The notes beneath the pieces are model-generated. The model ran no database searches and was not told the origin of the DNA. It was given only the letters and a program-made list of their open reading frames with translations. A DNA stretch of 10,067 bases from JABFRZ01 sp031413955. GTDB taxonomy: Bacteria > Planctomycetota > UBA1135 > GCA-002686595. Below, piece after piece: positions 1 to 6,481 of this stretch; the first letter of the stretch is position 1, and each line of letters opens with the position of its first letter. The stretch spans positions 1-10,067 of the forward strand of contig JANOGB010000621.1 of assembly GCA_031413955.1 (NCBI GenBank), in the 5' to 3' direction. Both the position numbers and the translations under genes were made by a program.

Positions 1-762
1 ACGCGCGACGGCACGCCGCGCGGCTCGAGCGCCGTCAGCGGGCCGCAGTCGATCGTGCTCGGCATCGACGGGCGCCTGTACGTCTGCGCCGAGAAGAGCG
101 ACCGGGTCGTGCGCATCGACCCGCACACCCTGCTGCGCATCGACACGTTCGTGGAGGACGATCCCCTGACCCCCGAGGACGAGAACGGCCCGCTGAACGG
201 TCCGACCTCGGCCACCTTCGGACCGGACGGCGCGCTTTACGTGGCCAGTTTCGAGACGGACCAGATCTTGCGCTTCCACGGTCTGACCGGCGCTTACGAG
301 GGCGTGTTCGTCTCCGCCGGCCTGGGTGGCCTCGACGGCCCCGACGCGGGCACCAAGTTCGGGAGCGACGGACTCCTGTACGTGCCGAGCTTCTGGAACG
401 ACCGCGTCCTGCGCTACGACGCCCTGGGTGTCTTCGTGGACGAGTTCGTCTCCTTCCGCGAGGGCAGCCTGCGCCAGCCGCGCGACCTGGTCCAGCACGA
501 GGGCGACTGGTACGTGGCCAGCTCCTTCAACAACCGCATCCTGCGCTTCGACGCGCTGGGCAACTATCTCGGCATCTTCGCGAGCGTCACGCAGCCCTAC
601 TCGCTGGCCTTCAACCAGCACGACGAGAACCTCTACGTGGTCAGCCTGCAGCTGAACTCCGTGCGCGTGTTCGACGGCCAGGACGGGAGCTTCCTCGACG
701 CCATCGTGCCTCCTGGCAGCGCGGGCCTCGACGGCGCGGTGTACTTGTTCTTCCTGGATTGA
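1..762 (+). CDS. NHL-type beta-propeller protein, 5'-truncated by window edge
   Basis: The frame is open from base 1 and ends at TGA 760-762, giving 253 residues without a start. The GTG at 55 lies inside a propeller blade, so the true start is probably upstream of the window. At least five imperfect repeats are visible, each with a 'DG-x-LYV' strand followed about 10 residues later by a 'D/N-x-(I/V)LR(F/Y)D' strand: DGRLYV near residue 23, then DGALYV, DGLLYV, EGDWYV and DENLYV. This matches NHL/SMP-30-like six-bladed propellers, which serve as protein- or ligand-binding scaffolds and are often secreted in planctomycetes. No catalytic residues are evident, and the signal peptide, if any, is off the window. 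The gene ends shortly after the last blade, with no C-terminal anchor. The fold is fairly certain; the function is unknown. Confidence 0.8.
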   Translation, partial: TRDGTPRGSSAVSGPQSIVLGIDGRLYVCAEKSDRVVRIDPHTLLRIDTFVEDDPLTPEDENGPLNGPTSATFGPDGALYVASFETDQILRFHGLTGAYEGVFVSAGLGGLDGPDAGTKFGSDGLLYVPSFWNDRVLRYDALGVFVDEFVSFREGSLRQPRDLVQHEGDWYVASSFNNRILRFDALGNYLGIFASVTQPYSLAFNQHDENLYVVSLQLNSVRVFDGQDGSFLDAIVPPGSAGLDGAVYLFFLD

Positions 763-763
763 G

Positions 764-811
764 CCCGGGCGTGCTTGCGCGCTGGAATGGCAACCAGCTG
801 GCGCACCCGGG
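764..811 (+). terminator. Hairpin just after the propeller gene stop
   Basis: An imperfect inverted repeat starts one base after the TGA at 760-762. CCCGGG 764-769 pairs with 806-811, TGCGC 776-780 with 801-805, and GCTGG 781-785 with CCAGC 794-798, leaving an 8-nt loop. That is 16 base pairs interrupted by an internal loop and a 2-nt bulge. No T-run follows, so it is not a classic intrinsic terminator. Its position suits transcript ending or 3'-end protection. In such GC-rich DNA, chance pairing is possible. Confidence 0.35.
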
Positions 812-826
812 GAGCAGCAGGTGCAT

Positions 827-832
827 TACGCT
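827..832 (+). promoter_or_regulatory. Possible -10 hexamer for the ECF sigma gene
   Basis: TACGCT lies 10 nt before the ATG at 843, in an otherwise GC-rich stretch. It fits the TAnnCT form also seen before the esterase (6469) and DUF433 (7912) genes. No convincing -35 box is visible, and no Shine-Dalgarno sequence lies between it and the ATG. If it is used, transcription would begin at or very near the start codon. This is only a weak pattern match. Confidence 0.25.
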
Positions 833-842
833 ATGCCCGCCG

Positions 843-1505
843 ATGGAGGATCCCGACGAGCCGAGCCGACCCGCGCGTCCCTCGCTCACCGAGCGGATAC
901 TCGGCAGCCTGCCCGGCCTGACGCGCTTCGTGCGCCGGCGCATGGGGCCGGACCTGGCCGCGCGCGAATCCGCCGCGGACATCGTGCAGTCGACCTGCCG
1001 CGAGCTCCTGAGCGCCGCCTCGACCTTCGAGGACCGCGGCGAGGCAAGTTTTCAGCGCTGGGTGCAGGCCGCGGCCGAGCACAAGCTGCAGAACCGCGCG
1101 CGGCACTGGCGCGCCCAGCGCCGGGCGGGCGACCACCAGCCGATCGCCGGCGGCGAGCGTGGCGGAGCGCCTGGCGACGACGAATCCGGCCACGAACCCG
1201 CGGCGCCGAGCTCCGCGCGTCCCAGCCAGGACGCGATGCTGCGCGAGGAAGCGGCGCGCCTGGAGCGCGCCTTCCGCGCGCTCACGCCCGAGTACCGCGC
1301 GGTGCTCAAGCGCTCGCAGATCGACGGCGCGAGCCACGCCGAGATCGCGCAGGAGCTGGGCCGCACGCCCGAGGCCGTGCGCAAGCTCGTCGCACGCGCG
1401 CTGGCGCGCCTCTCGGCCGGCCTCGAGCCTGAGCAGACCGGCGCTGCGGACGACGGCGGTCAATCAGGAGCGAGCGAGCGCACCGGCCGGACGCCGGTGG
1501 CGTAG
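843..1505 (+). CDS. ECF-type RNA polymerase sigma factor (sigma-70 family)
   Basis: This 220-residue protein has the two-domain layout of extracytoplasmic-function sigma factors. Sigma region 2 covers about residues 20-95, with the helix 'ESAADIVQSTCRELL' and the following 'F-QRWVQAAAEHKLQNRARHWRAQRR', the form typical of planctomycete ECF factors. An unstructured linker of about 35 residues, rich in Gly, Ala, Pro and Glu (97-131), leads to region 4 (132-192). The region-4 helix-turn-helix is around 163-184 ('HAEIAQELGRTPEAVRKLV'). It should direct RNA polymerase to promoters of a stress or signal regulon. ATG 843 was chosen over an upstream TTG (759) because the 28 extra residues have no sigma homology and would overlap the upstream gene. 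No Shine-Dalgarno is visible. There is no anti-sigma gene nearby; the converging kinase is the likely partner. The last 28 residues beyond region 4 look disordered, and the final 14 codons overlap the kinase gene. Confidence 0.88.
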   Translation: MEDPDEPSRPARPSLTERILGSLPGLTRFVRRRMGPDLAARESAADIVQSTCRELLSAASTFEDRGEASFQRWVQAAAEHKLQNRARHWRAQRRAGDHQPIAGGERGGAPGDDESGHEPAAPSSARPSQDAMLREEAARLERAFRALTPEYRAVLKRSQIDGASHAEIAQELGRTPEAVRKLVARALARLSAGLEPEQTGAADDGGQSGASERTGRTPVA

Positions 1506-4429
1506 GGCATCTTGCTGGGCACCTCGTGCGTGCGGCACGCGAGCTGGCAGACGTTCGGGCCCTCGGAGTAGTTGCCGCCCCGCACCGAGCGCAGTTGCGC
1601 GGACACGACCGTCGCTCGCAGCCCATCTCCCGTTCGTGGGGAGAGCGTCGAATACCCGCGCGTCACGTAGTGGTCGAGGCACCACTCGGAGACGTTCCCG
1701 AGCACGTCCTGCAGCCCGAACGCATTGGGCCGGAGACTTCCGATGGGCGCGAGCCCGGGAAAACCGTCGTCGAAGTCCGCCACCGTGCCGTCCTGGTGGG
1801 CCTGCTCGTCACGCAGGGCCGCGATGCGCGCGAGGTCGAACACGTTGGCGCTGCCCGCGAGCGGCAGGAAATCACTCGCGTCCGCGCGCGCGGCGTACTC
1901 CCATTGCGCCTCGGTCGGAAGCTCGAGGCCGTGCTGGTGCAGCATCTCGCGCGCGCGCTCCCAGTCGAGCACGAGCGGCAGGCGCCCATCCTCGGGGCGC
2001 GTCTTCTCGGGCGGAAACCCGCCCAGGCGTTCGGCCTGCGCCACGGAGAGCTCGAAGCGCGAGACGAAGAAAGGCTGGAGCTCGACCTCGTGCAGCGGTT
2101 GCGCGGCCGCTAGGGCCGGGCCCTCGTCTGCACGCTGCCCCATGCGAAAGCGGCCGCCCGGTACGAGCACGAGCACGGCACCCGAAGCCTCCTGCATGCG
2201 CCAGTGCCCTGGTCGGGAATCGTCGCGCAGAGGCGCCGCGCCGCTCGCCGCGAGCAGGAACTCCCACAGACCGCTGTGCGGATCCTCGCCCAGCGGCAGG
2301 AGGCCGAAGATCGATGCCAGCTCGAGTCCGTCGTAGCGCGCCGAAACCGCGATCGCGGCACGCGCTCGGGCCCAGGCCTGGGCTCCGGTTCCGGCGCAGA
2401 GCTCGCGGAGCTCCTCGGTCTGCTCGCGCTGCAAGCCCACGCGTGGGACGAAGGCAGCGAGCTGCTCGAGGTCCGCGAGCAAGCGGCGCAGCGCGTCGTG
2501 CCGCCAGGCGTCGAGCGGATCGGCGAAACGGAAGGTTGCCCGCTCGCGCAGCTTCTCGGCCGAACGATCGAGAATGCGCTCGAAATCGGCAAGCTGCTGC
2601 ATGTCCGTGCGCCAGAGCGTCGCGTCACGCTGCATGCGGGCACGCAACGCAGCGACGCGCTCGCGCAGCACCTCGACCAGCTGCTCCGGTTGCCCGGCAA
2701 GTAGCGCACGGATCGACGTCTCGCGCTCGCGCACCTCTTGGGGAGCGGGCGGGGCCGGCGGGGCCGAGCGATCGCCCTTGCCCACGTAGGCCGCGAGGCC
2801 CTCGAGCTCGTGCGCCAGCGTGGCGAGCTCCGCACGTGTCGCGGCCTGGTCGCGCTCGCGATCCGCGGACGAATAGGGCTGCGCGTGCAGCGTCAGCTCG
2901 TCGAAAGAGCGCCGGTGCTCGGCGTCGCGCGCGAGCAGCTGCTCGGCGCGCGCGAGCCAGGCCGTCATCTCCCCGAGCTGCTGCGGCGCGGCCGGCCAGA
3001 AAGCACGCGCCTCGGCCTGTAACCCGCGCACGAGCTCCGCATCGGCGAGGCGCGTGAGGCGCGCGGCCAGGGCCTTCTCGCGCAGGGCGAGCGCGATCGA
3101 TCCGAGCACGACCAGCGCCGCCGCCGTCAAGGCGAGGGCGAGCCGCGGGCGGCGCCGCGTCCAGCGTTGCACCCGCAGCCAGGGCGGCGTGGTGTGCACG
3201 CGCACGGGTAGGCCGGCGAGCGCGCGCTCCAGGTGCTCGGCCGTCTCGCGCCCGCCAGGTGGACGCCGGCGCGGGTCGGGGTCGAGCGCGGAGAGGCAGA
3301 TCTTCTCGACGTCGCGGCCCAGCGCAGGGTTGAGGCGCCGCGGCGCTTCCAGGTCGCCGGTCGCGATGCGCCGGCGCACCACGCTTTCCGGCCCGCCGAG
3401 GAACGGCGTGCGCAGCGTGACGAGCTCGTACAGCGTCGCTCCCAGCGAATAGACGTCGGCGCGCGGATCGAGGGCGCGCGGACTGCCCTCGATCTGTTCC
3501 GGCGCGGCGTACGGCAGCGAGCCGAGCCAGTTGCCCGTACGCGTCATGCGGTCCGCGCCGCGCGGCAGCGCCAGACCGAAGTCCGCGAGCAGCACGCGCC
3601 CGGCGGGCGTGACGAGGAGGTTGGAGGGTTTGACGTCGCGGTGCAGCACGCCCGAAGCGTGAGCGTGCGCGAGCGCCGTCGCCACGCGCGTGACCACGCG
3701 CGTCACGACCTCCACGTAACTCGCTCCCGGGAAGGCGCCTCCGCGCGCCGGCTCGGGATGCCTGCGCTCGGCGCTCGCCGCCCGCACGGCCTGCTCGAAA
3801 TCGCGCGCGCCCAGGGTCTCGGGCGGGACGCCGCGCAGCCGCTCGAGCACCTCTTCCAGCGAAGCTCCGCCGACCCATTCCATGGCCAGCCACGGAACCC
3901 CGCGCTCCTCACCCACCTCGAGCACGCGCACGATGCCCGGGTGCGAGAGCTGCGCCGTGGCCTCGATCTCGCGCCGAAAACGTGCGCGCGCGGCCTCGAA
4001 CCACAGGTGATCGGGCCGCACGAGTTTGAGCGCCGCGAGCTCGCCGCTGCGCTCGTCGCGCGCCAGGAACACCTCGCCCATGCCGCCGCCGCCGATGCGC
4101 TCCTGCCGCTGGAACGCGCCGAAGCGCGCCGGCAGACCGCCGGCACGGGCCGGTGCGTCGAGCGCCATCCCGAGCTCGCCGAGCGCGTTCAGGCGCGAGC
4201 GCACGTGCCGCGCGCGCTCGGCGTTCTCCTGCTCGAGCCGGGCGAGGAGCTCGTCGCGCTCGCTCGGAGCCGCCTCGAGTACGGAGACGACGATGTCGTC
4301 GAGCGAAGCGTTCGCCACCGCGCCCTGCAGCCCAGCACCGGCCAGCCCGAGATCCGGCTCACCGTCGCGCCACAATCCTGGAGGGCCACGACCCCCGCCG
4401 GAATCACCATGACCTGTGGGCTCGCTCAT
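1460..4429 (-). CDS. Membrane Ser/Thr protein kinase with C-terminal FGE/SUMF1-like domain
   Basis: The protein has 989 residues from ATG 4427-4429, preceded by GAGG a few bases upstream. A GTG at 4531 would add 34 Arg-rich residues and is less likely. In order: an N-terminal helical segment (40-90); a Hanks-type kinase (about 103-402); a single membrane helix (about 430-449, preceded by 'RRRPR'); a long charged helical, partly coiled-coil region (450-740); and a sulfatase-modifying-factor/FGE fold (750-989). Kinase motifs are complete: the glycine loop at 113-120, Lys135, helix-C Glu154, HRD with Asp265, DFG with Asp283, APE 309-311 and DVYSLG 325-330. An insert of about 37 residues (200-236) precedes 'LHRDVKPSN'. 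FGE landmarks are 'VPGGRFRMG', 'LPTEAQWEYAARA', 'LGNVSEWC' and 'RGGNY'. The topology implies a cytoplasmic kinase and an external FGE-like sensor or enzyme domain. FGE-type catalysis is doubtful: at the two catalytic cysteine positions I align Glu957 and Cys961. It probably signals with the converging sigma factor. Confidence 0.9.
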   Translation of the reverse strand: MSEPTGHGDSGGGRGPPGLWRDGEPDLGLAGAGLQGAVANASLDDIVVSVLEAAPSERDELLARLEQENAERARHVRSRLNALGELGMALDAPARAGGLPARFGAFQRQERIGGGGMGEVFLARDERSGELAALKLVRPDHLWFEAARARFRREIEATAQLSHPGIVRVLEVGEERGVPWLAMEWVGGASLEEVLERLRGVPPETLGARDFEQAVRAASAERRHPEPARGGAFPGASYVEVVTRVVTRVATALAHAHASGVLHRDVKPSNLLVTPAGRVLLADFGLALPRGADRMTRTGNWLGSLPYAAPEQIEGSPRALDPRADVYSLGATLYELVTLRTPFLGGPESVVRRRIATGDLEAPRRLNPALGRDVEKICLSALDPDPRRRPPGGRETAEHLERALAGLPVRVHTTPPWLRVQRWTRRRPRLALALTAAALVVLGSIALALREKALAARLTRLADAELVRGLQAEARAFWPAAPQQLGEMTAWLARAEQLLARDAEHRRSFDELTLHAQPYSSADRERDQAATRAELATLAHELEGLAAYVGKGDRSAPPAPPAPQEVRERETSIRALLAGQPEQLVEVLRERVAALRARMQRDATLWRTDMQQLADFERILDRSAEKLRERATFRFADPLDAWRHDALRRLLADLEQLAAFVPRVGLQREQTEELRELCAGTGAQAWARARAAIAVSARYDGLELASIFGLLPLGEDPHSGLWEFLLAASGAAPLRDDSRPGHWRMQEASGAVLVLVPGGRFRMGQRADEGPALAAAQPLHEVELQPFFVSRFELSVAQAERLGGFPPEKTRPEDGRLPLVLDWERAREMLHQHGLELPTEAQWEYAARADASDFLPLAGSANVFDLARIAALRDEQAHQDGTVADFDDGFPGLAPIGSLRPNAFGLQDVLGNVSEWCLDHYVTRGYSTLSPRTGDGLRATVVSAQLRSVRGGNYSEGPNVCQLACRTHEVPSKMPYATGVRPVRSLAPD

Positions 4430-4531
4430 CGTCCTCGCTGCACAGACCCAAAGGTTCGCGCACCGGACGCGGAAGCGCCATCTTCGGCCAGAGAGATCGG
4501 CGCGGACGCCCGGGGGAGCTTCCCAAGCCAC
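4430..4531 (-). promoter_or_regulatory. Presumed promoter region of the kinase gene
   Basis: The inverted repeat at 4532-4601 lies between the amidohydrolase stop and this segment. If it terminates transcription, the kinase promoter should lie in these 102 bases. I see no convincing -35/-10 pair on the minus strand. The only recognisable element is GAGG at a short spacing before the ATG. The assignment rests on position alone. Confidence 0.3.
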
Positions 4532-4601
4532 CCTGAGGAAGAAGGCCTCGGGGTCTTGACGCCGGCTCGCGGCGGCCAGGCTCCGAGGCCGCTTCCTCAG
4601 G
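4532..4601 (-). terminator. Strong inverted repeat, terminator-like, after the amidohydrolase gene
   Basis: The arms are CCTGAGGAAG-aa-GGCCTCGG (4532-4551) and CCGAGGCC-g-CTTCCTCAGG (4583-4601). They give 18 paired bases (10 + 8) with one small internal loop. The 31-nt loop can itself form a short GCCG/CGGC stem. The structure starts 21 nt downstream of the amidohydrolase stop codon (minus strand), a standard terminator position. The following minus-strand bases contain no T-run, so it would be a U-tract-less terminator, a Rho-dependent 3' end or a processing signal. It could also act as an attenuator in front of the kinase gene. Confidence 0.5.
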
Positions 4602-4622
4602 AGTACTCCCGGGGGACGGGCG

Positions 4623-6263
4623 TCAGTCTCCGGCAGCCGCTTGCAACGCGTGCTGGAGGCGTGGGTCTCCCGGATGGAGCGTGAGGGCGCGCTCGAGAGC
4701 GGTACGAGCGGCGGCTTCGTCCTCTAGCGCGAGGCACGCCTCGGCCAGACGCGTCCAGGCCGTCCAGCGCGTCGGGAACTCTTCGACCGCCAGCTCAGCT
4801 GTCTCACGCGCGGCGGAGTGGTTGCCCATCAGGCTGAACAGGAGCGCGAGGCTCTCGATGCCCTCGGAACGGAAGACGAAGGCCTCTGGATCCTTGGCCC
4901 GGAGTTCGTGCATGTATGCGAGCGAGGCATCGAAACCGTCGCGCGTGAAGCGGCTCATGAAGGACTCCTCGCGCGCATAGTCGCTGGCGAGCTCCTTCAT
5001 CCCGGACTCGAGCGCATCCTTCGAGAGCCAGCGGCCACGCACGAGCACGCCCTCGATCGCGCGCGAGCGGAGGATGGATTCGAGCGGATTCTCGGCGAGC
5101 AGCACGAGGTCGGCCGGCGCGCCCGCGGCCACGCGACCGGCACCATCGCCAAGGAACTCGCCTGCGCTGGCCGTGGCCGTGCGCAACGCCTGATACGGGG
5201 TCAAGCCGGCCGCGACCAGGAGCTCGAGCTCCTGGTGCAACGAGAAGCCCGGCACGGCGACGGGATTCATGGCGTCGGAGCCCGCCAGCAGGCGCACGCC
5301 GGCGGCTTGCAGTGCTTTCGTGAAGCGCTCGAGCAATGCATAGCGCTCGGCCATCGGCGCGGCGTCGTCTGGCGCGAAGTCGTGGGCGTAGCGGTTGAGG
5401 TCGGGCTTCCAGCTCCGGCCGCCGGGCGGTGCGACCCAGGCCAGCTCGGGCTGCGCGAGCTCGCGCTCGAGGTCCTCGATCTGGCGCACGATCAAGCGGT
5501 AGGCGACCAGATTGGGCGTGACGGCGATGCCCGCCTCGGCGGTGGCCTTGGCGATCTTCTCGATCGCCTCCGCGCTCACCCCGCCCGGCAGCCGGTCGAA
5601 GTACGTGTAGAGGTACTCCTCGGCGTGCGAGATCTCGATCTGGCCACGCTTCTCGAGCACGCGCTCGATCGGCAGGTTGCGCGGCGCGTGACCGATGACC
5701 GGGATCCCGGCCATGGCCGCCTCCTCGAGCAACGCCTCGTAGGCTGCGAGCGTGAGGTCGCCGTGGATCTTGATGCAGTCGTAGCCGGCCTCGAGCTGCT
5801 CGGCCACCGCGAGCTGCACGTCCTCGACCGTGCGCACGCGTGGCTCGTTGACGAACGGACCTGAAGTCAGGAAGCGCGGCCCGAGGATTTCCCCGCTCGC
5901 GATGCGCTCGCGCAGCTCGAGGTGCCAGGGCAAGCCCTTGAGATTGCGCACGGTCGTGACGCCGTTCGCGAGGTAGACGAAGAGGTCGCCCTCGTCCAGG
6001 CAGTGCACGTGGGAGTCCACCAGGCCCGGGATCAGGAAGCGGCCGCGGCCCTCGATGCGCGTGACGCCCGCGGGGAGCTCGATCTCCCCCACCGGTCCGA
6101 GGCGCGCGATGCGGCCGTCCTCCACCAGGACCGTCTGGTCGCGCAGCACGTGCTCCTCGGTCATCGGCAAGACGTGGACGCCCACGAAGGCGAGCGGTCC
6201 GGGTCTGGCCGCAGCGGGTTTCTGGGTCGGCAGGAGCGAGAGTGCGGCGAGGAGGATCGACAT
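4623..6263 (-). CDS. Exported metal-dependent amidohydrolase with TPR-like C-terminal tail
   Basis: The protein has 546 residues from ATG 6261-6263. A GTG at 6458 would add 65 low-complexity residues and hide the signal sequence, so it was rejected. The N-terminus (1-15, 'MSILLAALSLLPTQ') looks like a short export signal. The amidohydrolase core (about 23-410) starts with a beta-sandwich strand set and contains the metal-site series HxH (His85, His87), Lys165 in 'IKIHGD' (candidate carboxylated lysine), His192, His213 and Asp330 in 'AGSDA'. It closes with the sandwich return 'GAPADLVLLAENPL' and 'VLVRGRWL'. This pattern fits the imidazolonepropionase/Xaa-Pro dipeptidase-like (Sgx9260-type) branch, so the substrate may be a dipeptide, cyclic amide or similar; I cannot fix it. 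Residues about 428-546 form helical repeats resembling TPRs ('AARETAELAVEEFP', 'AARTALERALTLHPGDP'), an unusual addition. It is divergent from the esterase-like gene. Confidence 0.87.
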   Translation of the reverse strand: MSILLAALSLLPTQKPAAARPGPLAFVGVHVLPMTEEHVLRDQTVLVEDGRIARLGPVGEIELPAGVTRIEGRGRFLIPGLVDSHVHCLDEGDLFVYLANGVTTVRNLKGLPWHLELRERIASGEILGPRFLTSGPFVNEPRVRTVEDVQLAVAEQLEAGYDCIKIHGDLTLAAYEALLEEAAMAGIPVIGHAPRNLPIERVLEKRGQIEISHAEEYLYTYFDRLPGGVSAEAIEKIAKATAEAGIAVTPNLVAYRLIVRQIEDLERELAQPELAWVAPPGGRSWKPDLNRYAHDFAPDDAAPMAERYALLERFTKALQAAGVRLLAGSDAMNPVAVPGFSLHQELELLVAAGLTPYQALRTATASAGEFLGDGAGRVAAGAPADLVLLAENPLESILRSRAIEGVLVRGRWLSKDALESGMKELASDYAREESFMSRFTRDGFDASLAYMHELRAKDPEAFVFRSEGIESLALLFSLMGNHSAARETAELAVEEFPTRWTAWTRLAEACLALEDEAAARTALERALTLHPGDPRLQHALQAAAGD

Positions 6264-6481
6264 GGAACTCTTTGGGGAGACTCGGGGTTGGGGCCGCCCG
6301 ATGCGCGCTGGGTCGGGGGGATTTCCAGGCGAGGAGAACCTACCCCCACTTCGACCGGAGCGAATCGAGCGCGCGCGCAACTCGGGTTCCAGACGCAAGG
6401 CGGTTGCATCTGCTCTGGCCGCCCGAGGTCTCACAGACTGCTTGCAACGCGCTCCCACGCTGCTCGACTAGCCTGGACAGC
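6264..6481. promoter_or_regulatory. Divergent intergenic region between amidohydrolase and esterase genes
   Basis: These 218 bases separate two oppositely oriented start codons and must carry both promoters. On the minus strand TAGGTT (6342 down to 6337) is a possible -10, 73 nt before the amidohydrolase ATG. On the plus strand TAGCCT (6469-6474) sits 7 nt before the esterase ATG. TTGCAA (6442-6447) is upstream but 21 nt away, too far for an ordinary -35/-10 spacing. No clear operator palindrome was found. Co-regulation of the two genes is an inference from the arrangement. Confidence 0.4.
6469..6474 (+). promoter_or_regulatory. Possible -10 hexamer for the esterase-like gene
   Basis: TAGCCT lies 7 nt before ATG 6482, with no Shine-Dalgarno sequence between. 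It resembles the TAGACT before the DUF433 gene and the TACGCT before the sigma factor gene. If functional, the transcript would be leaderless or nearly so. No -35 element is evident at normal spacing. Confidence 0.28.

Noticed and set aside
759..842. TTG start extending the sigma factor by 28 residues
   Set aside because: The extra residues show no sigma homology, overlap the previous stop and run through the hairpin; ATG 843 is more plausible.
1159..3057. 632-codon open frame on the + strand opposite the kinase gene
   Set aside because: Its translation is almost entirely Arg/Ala/Pro/Ser with no domain, and it lies across the sigma factor and kinase genes, which have clear families. It is a GC-rich antisense shadow.
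3233..4684. 483-codon + strand open frame over the kinase N-terminus and the intergenic gap
   Set aside because: It has no recognisable motifs and is complementary to well-supported kinase codons; long antisense frames are expected at this GC content.
4818..5864. 348-codon + strand open frame opposite the amidohydrolase
   Set aside because: It is the mirror of the amidohydrolase coding frame; no motif supports it.
4640..6450. CTTGCAACGCG occurring near 4640 and near 6441 as a possible direct repeat
   Set aside because: The match is only about 11 bases without extension and one copy is inside coding sequence; chance similarity is likely.
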